In this document: positions 38,201-61,013 of the stretch, piece by piece
Layout: each line of letters opens with the position of its first letter
Numbering within the stretch: position 1 is the first letter of the stretch
From: Taenia hydatigena
Lineage: Eukaryota > Platyhelminthes > Cestoda > Cyclophyllidea > Taeniidae
DNA length: 64,000 nt
Assembly (NCBI GenBank): GCA_036345935.2
Contig: JADWOT020000006.1
Span: 16,094,519-16,158,518, forward strand
Direction of reading: 5' to 3'
Notes under the pieces: generated by a model
Seen by the model: the letters and a program-made list of their open reading frames with translations, nothing else
Databases searched by the model: none
Told to the model about the DNA's origin: nothing
Position numbers and translations under genes: made by a program

Positions 38201-41200
38201 GTTGGCTGAAAGCTCACAGAACTAAATGCTGCGATAGTGGGTTGGCAACCACCACAGCCGGGATCGCCACTGAAGGGCATGCAGAAGCTCTTGAAACCTT
38301 TCAACCATTAATTAAAGGCCAAACTGCGGTGTACGTCCCGTTATTTCGCTGCGCTTTAAGCTTTCTGCAGGTAACTGCGGACTCCACGTCTTCGTTCAAA
38401 GAAAACTTCATCACTACTTTCCGGTTTATCCTCATGGTACCGTTCTTGCCCGCCATCTTGACTGGCGATGTCAAAACTGGTCCACGGCATGTGTATCGAT
38501 TGATATAAATGAAACACTCCATTCACTTATGTGTGACGTGTAACCCTGTTGCATCCATTGTTTCATTTCGACTAGAACATGTCTCATTCAATGCTTCAAG
38601 AAGGAATTGATAATAGAAACTTAAGTGTAAAAATCTTTACGAGTATTCAAATTCAAATGTCTTAGTTGAAAGGGAGGGAGAATTCCACAAGTATCTACCT
38701 TATGTGGAGATTTGGCTTTTTTGTCGTGTTTGTGCGACAGAGACAAGGACGGACCGGTGGTGTTTGTCGGTGACGACGAATTTCAGTCGATCGAAGTGAA
38801 GGCCACCGTGACCAACAGGGGCAGGGACCCGAGCTATGCGACCACCATGTACACCTCTTATCCCGAGAAGCTGCTTGATCTCAGCATTAACTCACACGAA
38901 CGGGTGAGTCTGCTCTCGGCCCTATCTTCTCCTTTCCTCTTCCAGGTCATAGGGCGCCAAACACGCCTTATCTTTTTTGTTGGCGGGCGCATTATTTTTA
39001 CCATTTTGATAAGCTATAAAATTTAGAAGCTTTTGAATCGTGAATAAAAAGGCCTCAAGTGAACTCACAAATGACATTGTTACGTTAAGGCTTTGATTTT
39101 ATACCAGGACTGATAATAAAATCCTTTGTATTGGCGTTATGAAATGCACCGATACTAATGGGGCTTTCCTGGGAAAAGACAGTTCTTAAGGTTCATGCGA
39201 ACAATCGTTTTGTAAAGCAGTTCGCTTTGGAGATTACTTGAAGACAATATATTTGCGAAGCCCGACTGATTTTAAGCATCAAAGTGCGGTTCTCGTGAGA
39301 TCGGGTTTGGCTCTCTGTCACTTCGGGAACCCCCTGCCTGTTGGCGGAGGAGCCACCTGTGTCCTTCGCTTCAAAGTGCTCGGTCAGCAGCTGATGAAGG
39401 CTCCAAAGAACTTCACAATCAACAGCACCGTTACCTCGTAAGCCGATTGTTTTTAGCCCGTTTTCTCTCACCCCCGTCTTACCGCTGTTCTAAGGCTCAT
39501 TATCAGTTGGTAACTTCTGAGTAACCATCGGCTGCCTACTTCTGATTATCTTCAGTCACCGACGAAAAGCCAATAGTATTCTATCCCTTTACTATTTGGG
39601 TGACTAGTGATTAGAATGAAGCGAACTCTTGCAACAAAAATTAGCCAATTCAAGTTCATAGTCCAGTTTCTCTGACTTCAGTACAGCCAGTGCCGTATAA
39701 ATCTGACGCGTGCCAGTTGTCGAGTCAGTCAGTCGTGACCCCTCCAAACACACGTAGCTGACACTAGTACGACCCTTTTTGAAGTAAAATGCCCAACACA
39801 TTCTTTTCAAAGAGGGTAGCAATGACGATATTAGTCTTGATAATGGGCGACCTTGACTGGCACTGCTGATCTACTCCTCGTATAACGATGCACTTTGGGA
39901 AAAACTTATAAATGCCTGTAACTGGTAGATGGAACCTTTAGCTGGGTGTTTGATGAATAACATCAACTGATTTGACTACTGTTTTGAGTGCTGGTGCTCA
40001 CCACAAGTAATCGCCATGCTCACTCGTTTTCGCATGCAAAACACTGTATTTGAACTCTCGAGGTCATGAACATACGTATTTCCACATGTGACCTCATAAC
40101 ATAACATCGTCAAAGGGAGTTGTAAATAAAATTATCCATTCAGGATCACAACATGAAGGCTAATCCTAGCTGATTTCGATTAAGAGCACCTTTCAAATGT
40201 AGTTGATTTCACAGCTCCCATTAGCAGTGGGAATATCAATCGAGTCGCCTATTGCAAAGTATTGTGTCCCTGGGAGATGCACACTGCTTTTTTAAACGAT
40301 CATACCGTGGATCATCTCATCTGATATTTTAGAAGCCCGAAGTTTCCTCCAAAGCTGCTGGCACCTGCCACTGATTTCATAACAATAAATGTAAAAATGA
40401 GGGTCAACGTGTCAGTTACAGGGTACGTTCCGCTTTTTTAAATGCTCAAAGCTTCAAACGAGGCTTCGCGATTTTCAAGCGTCGCATTTCATTCATTAAA
40501 GCTATGATGCTTCGATTCAGCATGCCTCTCTCTTATTCCATCAAAAATTCTATTTCATGCAGACATACTGAGCCAATCAAAGTATTTAGAGGGATTCACG
40601 TTTTTGGTACCATCATCGCGTTTTGTACCATTATTTCAGTGAAATACTACCGGATGCTGCTTACTACTCAGGAAATGTAACTGATGGGATCCTCATTAAC
40701 AATGGGGAGAATAAAATCGGCTCTACACGTCTTCTTGTTCGTGTTCGGGTAGGTCTCGTTCCAGCGGGTCCCTACCGTCTCCATTAACAGCATCCTTAAA
40801 ACACCATTTTGCATTGGTAGGTCCAAAATTTGCGAAAGCACAGTCTGGTGCCGAATTCGCGACTTGTAATTGACTGGCCCTACGAAACAGCTGACATTAT
40901 AACCGAAGTGAACGGGAAGCTCCTATTCTACCTCCTTGAAAAGCCTTACATAACTAAAACCGATCTACCAACAGCCTCCAACACGACCATAGTGTGTGAC
41001 TCAAGAGCTCTGGATAGGCTTGTGAATCCTTATCATTACAGGGTATTGTTTTGCATTGATATGTTTAAAATGCTAACAAGTTTGCCGAAAATTGGTGTCT
41101 CCTCCCTCCTCTGCAGGTGTTCAAGACTTTGGCACCTCAACCCCGAGGCGATCCGGTAGTCACCGCCCCAGTTGACCTGCCATCAAGCCATCCGACAGAA

Positions 41201-42473
41201 TATCCCCCACTTAAACCCAATCTGGAAATTAAAAAAATGCCCGACCAAGGCAACGTGAGGCGAGTTAGCACAACTCTGGTAAGACGACTCCGCTAGACAC
41301 AGCCGATGTGCACGGTAATGCTTTTTTTCAGAGCTGCTATAACGGACAACTGCGCTGTGTGCCGATTGTGTGCGACCTCGGTCCGCTGTCGTACAGGACA
41401 GGTATGATAACCCTTGAGATGCCCGCACGGCTATGGGACAACACGATGCGCCAAGTGAGTGACATGGCATGACAGTCGTAGAGACCGTCTCTTACTGCTG
41501 CTTTGGTAGGATTTCAAAGATATCTTCATGACCTCAGTCCAATTAACAGCAACCTGGAGAGCCAGTGTTACTTTCACGATAGACGCAGGAGACAAAGACC
41601 ATACCTCTGACGATGTGAGTTGACCCACTACTTTCAACCACTCTCAATTTGAATAACTATTGCTGATGACGCCTTCAGTAATAGTCAGTGCGGCGAGAAC
41701 TGTAAATACATGCGATTCACCAATCGTTCGACCACATGGTCCCTATTTGACTGAGTTTCTGCGCATCCCTTCCTGTCACTTATTCACTAATGGTAAATTT
41801 GATGCTGTCCTTGTTTGTCGTCCGCTTGACTCCCTTTTTATGGTTCCTTGCTGGGCGGGTGCATTCCCGCGCAACTTCACGGGATGTAGTGAAATCCACT
41901 CAGGCACGCTGCTCGTTTACCCTCTGGGCGTCCTTAGTCAAATTTGGCACATGGAACGCTAGCAGTAGCCGCCCTCCGTACATCCCCACCTCACCCTTCC
42001 TCCTCCCCAACATCATCCCACCAGCATGCTGTACTCGAGTCCAGTGTTAACTAACCTCCACCGTCAATTTTGTTCAGCTTGAGCTCAAAATATTCAACGA
42101 CATGGAGCCCGAACCCGTCTACCCAAAGAACATGCCACTTTACATTGGTCTGGCCGTCTTTGCAGGCCTCCTGCTTCTTGCTATCCTCATCATAATCCTT
42201 TGGAAAGTAAGTCAAATAATCAGTAATAAATACACACTAAAGAGCTGAATCTTCTATATCCAAACACCTAAATAAAACCTACATTTCACACCATAGGCCA
42301 AATTCTTCGAAAGGAAAAAGTTCAGACAGCGGTCCCGACGGACAAAACCAACACCCGAAGACTCAAAGCCGAGCGTACCAGAAGGCCGACAACTCAATAT
42401 TTCCAATCCACCACCACGACAGATCTCACTCCACTCGCCACCTATCTCTGCCTACGGAAACATGAACAGCTAA
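23296..42473 (+). CDS. Integrin alpha chain (no I domain)
   Basis: Exons join in phase: 23296-23456, 23486-23675, 23942-24185, 24248-24331, 24439-24688, 24794-25065, 28761-28852, 31738-31895, 31926-32112, 32169-32227, 32352-32516, 35103-35445, 37293-37433, 37615-37691, 38741-38903, 39244-39437, 40333-40422, 40640-40748, 40821-41042, 41117-41278, 41332-41454, 41510-41614, 42078-42206, 42297-42473. The 1,298-aa product is a type I membrane receptor for matrix ligands, pairing with an integrin beta chain. A signal peptide (MVSDSVVFFNTLLIFSLSFG) leads into a beta-propeller with IIVGAPFEDDSG. Calcium-binding FG-GAP loops are DLDGDGWDD (about aa 306), DIDHDGVDD (393) and DLDNNGYPD (455), ending in ARPVI. 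Thigh and calf regions follow, then a membrane span at about 1218-1239 and a 58-aa tail. The juxtamembrane motif is KAKFFERK instead of KxGFFKR. No I domain interrupts the propeller. The joins at 32112-32352 and the acceptor at 39244 are weakest. Binding specificity cannot be told. Confidence 0.9.
25066..28760 (+). other. 3.7-kb integrin intron
   Basis: The flanking exons join directly in phase (codon GAT split after G), so no integrin exon is missing here. The intron contains a GC-rich island at about 26600-26920 and a short integrase-like remnant at about 28064-28171. Frames at 25234-25431 and 27111-27341 resemble nothing. Confidence 0.6.
28064..28171 (+). mobile_element. Possible Ty3/gypsy integrase remnant
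   Basis: A 36-residue stretch of an open frame ends in SSAYHPLKG just before a stop. Retrotransposon integrases of the Ty3/gypsy type carry a T/S-A-Y-H-P-x-x-N-G block after a helix rich in F, L and A, and the preceding residues (AFLITAVTAFGRQL) fit that helix loosely. The N of the block is missing, and neither the other catalytic residues nor an RT domain are nearby, so this would be a decayed fragment at best. It could also be a chance match. Confidence 0.3.
28853..31737 (+). other. 2.9-kb integrin intron
   Basis: Exons on either side join in phase at the known integrin junction between the last two propeller blades. A frame at 29622-29885 is the longest inside but matches no integrin segment or other family. 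No repeats or RNA genes are recognised. Confidence 0.55.
32517..35102 (+). other. 2.6-kb integrin intron with a 160-codon open frame
   Basis: The exons join in phase (CC followed by G). A plus-strand frame at 34482-34964, 160 codons, lies inside but has no recognisable domain, signal or splice context. Nothing else stands out. Confidence 0.5.
35446..37292 (+). other. 1.85-kb integrin intron
   Basis: The intron is AT-rich with a short ATTA tandem repeat near 36080. A frame at 36440-36706 has no family resemblance. Exons on both sides end and start in phase 0. Confidence 0.55.
36080..36101. repeat. ATTA tandem repeat, self-complementary
   Basis: Five copies of ATTA in tandem with a closing AT form a perfect inverted repeat inside an integrin intron. 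It is a simple-sequence repeat; no function is implied. Confidence 0.8.
37692..38740 (+). other. 1.0-kb integrin intron
   Basis: Two overlapping open frames (37740-38153 and 38140-38508) of 120-137 codons lie here but match no family, and the flanking exons join in phase without them. Confidence 0.45.
38904..40332 (+). other. Two integrin introns around exon 39244-39437
   Basis: The sequence on each side of the 39244-39437 exon (340 and 895 bases) contains no recognised coding or repeat element. The acceptor before 39244 has a weak pyrimidine tract, so this exon could begin at another nearby AG. Confidence 0.45.
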
Positions 42474-42674
42474 GCGACGATAGACCACCTTGACAAGCAG
42501 AAACTGAACACACTTATAAAAAGGACCAAGCTACGACCACATAAAACTCATATTTCAACTCCCAACTATGTCAACGAAAAATTGCCGCGATTTTGTGACA
42601 AACACTTGGCATAAAGCTCAGACATATTGTGAAGAATGGATGTCTCTTGACTAATTGCAAGTGCCAAAATCCCT

Positions 42675-42680
42675 AATAAA
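42675..42680 (+). promoter_or_regulatory. Proximal polyadenylation signal of the integrin gene
   Basis: AATAAA lies 202 bases after the integrin stop codon. It is one of two candidate plus-strand signals; use of this one would keep the transcript clear of the RPS10 gene. Confidence 0.4.
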
Positions 42681-43016
42681 ATAACTACTCAACTAACTTA
42701 AAGCGACTAGTAACCGCAGCCTCAAAAAGTCGAAGCTATACAATGAGTCCCTTGTAGGACCTACCTCCAGACATCATAAAAGTAAGACAAGCAACAGTCT
42801 GAGATACCAAGCCGCCAAGATCGGACAAACGACGTTAATACCAGAAATAGGTTTAGAAAGGCAGGAAGTGGGTCATTCCCATGCAGAACGCTCACTAGAA
42901 ATCCTATGTATGATTACGAAGACGACGACAAACAAAGCTAGAGAAAGTAACCACGATCCAGGATTAGGGGGGTACCAATTCGTATAAGTTCAATCAACCC
43001 ACCATCAAACTATTGC

Positions 43017-43022
43017 AATAAA
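43017..43022 (+). promoter_or_regulatory. Distal polyadenylation signal of the integrin gene
   Basis: A second AATAAA lies 544 bases after the integrin stop. If used, the integrin mRNA would end at about 43035-43050, only a few tens of bases from the minus-strand RPS10 signal. Confidence 0.4.
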
Positions 43023-43071
43023 AGGACAAAGTGCAGTACACTTGACAGGAAGTATGAAATACCCAACAGGA

Positions 43072-43077
43072 TTTATT
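43072..43077 (-). promoter_or_regulatory. Polyadenylation signal of RPS10
   Basis: On the minus strand AATAAA follows the RPS10 stop codon by 10 bases. The resulting 3' untranslated region would be about 30-45 bases, as expected for a highly expressed ribosomal protein gene. Confidence 0.6.
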
Positions 43078-43087
43078 TTAGAATACT

Positions 43088-43589
43088 CTACACAGGCCTC
43101 CCACCAGGTCCACCACGGAAGTGTACTTCACCCTCAGGCACAACAGTAGCCTCCTTGGTGGCATCGGCTTGGCCAACAGCACCTATGCGATAAGCACTGC
43201 GACCGTCTGTTTGCATGCGAGGACCGCCCACTGGGCCACGAGGACCAGGGAACCGGGAGTCAATGGATGGTTTATTGAGCGTAGCAGGGACAATCTCAGT
43301 TGGAAGGTGAAGAACCTAATTCATTTGGCTATGGGACAAAATACTTACATACCTCCCGGAGGTAATCAATGCCCTCGTTGGTCAAGAACCAGTAGAAAGT
43401 CCTCCACGCAAAGCGCTTCTTCACATAACCACGAGACACGAGGGATTTCATAACGTTCATCACGTACAGATTCCGCACCTTCACAGCCGGGTGTATACAC
43501 TTAGGTCTGACATCCTCGATAGCTGTCATAACACCCTCATTGAGGAGGTACTCGTAAATTGAATTTCTTATGTTTAACGGTACAAGCAT
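43088..43589 (-). CDS. RPS10: Small ribosomal subunit protein S10 (eS10)
   Basis: RPS10 sits in the head of the 40S subunit near the mRNA entry region. Exon 1 (43589-43353, 79 codons) and exon 2 (43315-43088, 75 codons plus stop) join in phase 0 across a 37-base intron. The 154-aa product compares with 165 aa in human. Landmarks are [15 protein letters not shown] (human NRIAIYELLFKEGVM), [17 protein letters not shown] and [15 protein letters not shown], then [11 protein letters not shown] and [11 protein letters not shown] chose the methionine at 43589 (M-L-V-P) because the human protein also begins M-L-M-P; an in-frame ATG at 43610 would add seven residues. The C-terminal tail keeps only a short F-R-G-G-P-G-G, where human has a longer GRGRG methylation stretch. 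It is tail-to-tail with the integrin gene. Confidence 0.95.
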
Positions 43590-46500
43590 CCCAGACAGGC
43601 CCAACGGCAAACACGCTCAAAGCCAGTCCTCCAAACTGCCCGCGTTGAGCGAAAAGACACAGCTAAACAAAGTTTATGGCAGCTAATTTTATAAAATTTG
43701 AAGTTTAAGTAGATAAATATGTTTATCACTAAAATTTGTTAGTATTTACTGAGCATGTTCTATTAGCTTGTGGCAAATTAGTGCTAATTAAATCAGAAGC
43801 CAGGCATAAGTCATATCCGCGAATAAAATACCAGCTTTAAGAAAGTGTTGGCATTGTTTCAGCATCATTGGCCCGATTCTTGCGCTTAGACTGCAGTGCT
43901 AATTATAAATGTTAAAAAATGTTCGAGTCTCACATATCATCCAAAATCAAATGAAAAATGTGTTTGCTGCATAGGTACAAAGTAAAACAAAGAACCCCTT
44001 ACTCTTCTTTCTAGTTTTTTTTGGACTCATTAGGTTGAGTACGATGAATGGTACGGGGCAACGCAAATAGCTTGTCTGCACTTGCGTGCATTTTGTATTG
44101 CGGTTTTGTATGGCTACTCAGTCTTCGCCGGTTAGATTCTGCTAATGATTGTCTCTGGGCCACAAAATTATTCTGTTCATTTTTGCAGCAGTTATATGCA
44201 TGCTCATATACCCACCTGACGTATTACGATTGTGAAGAAGACTCACAAATGGCACATGACTTAGGCGAAACAGTTGTGTGGCTCTTAGGAGTTGTTATGC
44301 AGGCCGAGCAGATATCGGTGTAGTACTTTATCTGTTTGTGCTGCCGGTTTCTGTCAAGGTCACAGAGGTGGCCATATTGCCCTAGCTGCGTGGGCTGGCC
44401 TCTGGGCCACGCCAGCAGCCGTTTTCCCTCTGTCCGGTGAATATATATATTCTATCCTGCCACTTTGCCTTCTTTTGCCTTAAGGGAGCCTCGGGAAGCT
44501 ACAATCGGTGCACCACTTACATTCTTTAAATGTGCTTTGTAAGCCAAAGGTGGGAAAACGATTTGAACCTGGTAGTGGAGCGGCGTGGCGGCTCGCAGGA
44601 GCGTGATTCATTCCCATCTTAAATCCTCGTACTAGGCCTCGCTGTACTATCCCCCTCCTATAATAAATGTCGGAGCGTGTTCCGACTCCTAATAACAAAG
44701 GCAACCAGAAGGAAGAGGAGGAACCCCCTACGATCGTGGTTTGTCTGTGCCGAAGCACTTTGTAAGGCTCATTCAAGCTCAGGAGTCGGTCGATTCAATC
44801 TCAAATTCTGCGGCAATGACCCTTGAAATACGTGAATGCCCAAACATTCATCACAATGAACCGGTTGACCGTAGCTTAAACCACGCATAGGCTTCGAAAT
44901 AGGCATTTATTTCCCACTCCTGTTCTGGGCTGAAGGTCGAACAAAACGACTCTAGTGTGGTTTGATTCTAACTAATCTTGTAGGTTGATCAGCCGTCAAC
45001 ATATTATCTGATTTTTTGGGAGAGTTGTTGGCAGAATCCGACCAAAATATTAACGGACTGCTGTAAGAGCACTAATGCACTGGCCACACTTAGGAATCTT
45101 CGAATACCTGTAAGAAACCTTTTTAAAACAAAAACAGACTTCTGGAAGTCTAGGATCCCCACCTCAGCATGCATTCATAATTCATTGCCGTGTTTTAAGC
45201 TCTATTTCTCATATTTGGCCAGTTTCATTTCAAAGTAGTTCTAACACCACCTTTTTGTTGACGTGAAATTGGCATCATTTATATCTTACGGCTTTTTGTC
45301 ACTACTTTCAGCAAGACTAAAATGGCCAAGTTGTTCATTTTAAGATGCTCTGTGAATGTGAAAATAGCGACGAACATTCTCATTCGTTTTGTGCGAATGA
45401 ATACAACGCCGAGACTACTTTCAGCCTGCTCTTAATAGTAGACCATGGAGTTTTTATTTATAACCCCCACCCCCAGAACTCTACTTATGCGTCAGTTACT
45501 AATCGCATCCCCTCATAGACCGAGAGCACAAAATGTACACACTTGACACTAACTGCTAAATACATTTAGAAAATTGTGTGGCAGTTCCCATTCCCTGCCG
45601 CCTACCGACCTCAAGAAACATTCCCTCACCAAATGGCCGCTCTAGGATTTGTTAGAGCACTTTTCTGCTATTCAAGCAATTCTTCGTGAATTTGAAGTTT
45701 CATAATTGCTATCTGTGCGTGCACGCTACCCATATGTTGAGACGCGAAAATGAGTAATTTCTCGGAACAGGAAAATTGAAAAGCACACCTTGACCAGGTC
45801 GTAACCTCCCAATTAACTCTGGATAATGTAAATCAGTTACAAAATTACGTCGACTATGCGTTATCCAATGAAGTAAAGTGTTAACAACCCACTTATGGTC
45901 CTGATCAGAGCCAGTGTCCATCGTAAAGGCTGGCTCCTTTCTGTGCAGAGTATACTTTCCTCCCTCCCCCAAATGGGAGGAAAAAGCATGGAGGGCTAAA
46001 TAGGCGGAAGATTTAATCACCAAAAGGAACCGATCGCCTCTTGCGCTTTGCATGGTGGGTCTGAGGCAAGAAGGGTAGCGACAGTGTGAAGTTGCGGGAG
46101 CCAAAGACGATATTCACACAACATTAAAATGAGTAACACCGGCGACGTTCAGAAGATGGTAGTATTGTGGTGAGCCTCATGATGATGGTCGATCAAACCA
46201 GAGACTCGTTCAGGTATAAAATTACAATATACAGAGTCGAAAGAAGAGAGAGAGACAAAGAGTAAAGATGATCAAATATCAAATGAAGTTGAACAACTCT
46301 CTAACAGTCGGTAGTGTGAGTGTGTCGGTGTAATTTCTTGGCTTCGGAAATAGCAGATAAAACGTTGGACCAGCGAAATAATACGAGATGAGGCAGGGAG
46401 GCAGACAGATAGAGAAAGAGAAATTAAAGGAACTGGGAGAAATGCACTGTCAGCGGCAATGAATGCGATTATATGATATTTGCTTTTCGTGATAGCCAGA

Positions 46501-46652
46501 AGTCAGGACTAAAAAAAGCTATTTTATGGCTCCTCCTACGAGAGCATGCTCTTGCGACGATCGTCATATAAATCCCCTGCAGATAAAAACGAATGATTAC
46601 ATAAAATTGGGCTGAAAAAGAAAGCTAAGTCCTACACTGAATGCCGACTCCA
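43590..46652. other. Gene-poor spacer between RPS10 and the kinase gene
   Basis: The right part must carry the 3' untranslated region of the minus-strand kinase, the left part the RPS10 promoter. A third LTR-like copy lies at 44333-44503. A 131-codon minus-strand frame at 45709-46104 has one D-T-G-S-D motif but no other support. Nothing else is recognised. Confidence 0.5.
44333..44503 (+). mobile_element. Solo LTR-like repeat, copy C
   Basis: This 171-base unit begins TGTTTGTGCTGCCGG and ends GAAGCTACA. It lines up with copy A (22204-22375) almost without gaps and keeps CAAGGTCACAGAGGTGGCC, CCCTCTGTCCG, a TATATATATTCT box and AGGGAGCCTCGGGA. It stands alone, without a partner LTR or coding sequence, 22 kb from copy A. 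Its TATA stretch is intact, so it may act as a promoter. Confidence 0.7.

Positions 46653-61013
<14,361 letters not shown>

Noticed and set aside
41402..41409. GTATGA considered as an integrin donor
   Set aside because: The frame reads on as MITLEMPARLW, which matches the family, up to a better GTGAGT donor after 41454.
43590..43610. Upstream in-frame ATG for RPS10
   Set aside because: The family begins M-L-M-P at the inner methionine, so the longer start is less likely, though not excluded.
44555..44660. B-box-like GGTTCAAATCG on the minus strand, a hint of a tRNA gene
   Set aside because: The flanking bases do not pair into a T arm and no acceptor or anticodon stem can be drawn, so it is not a tRNA.
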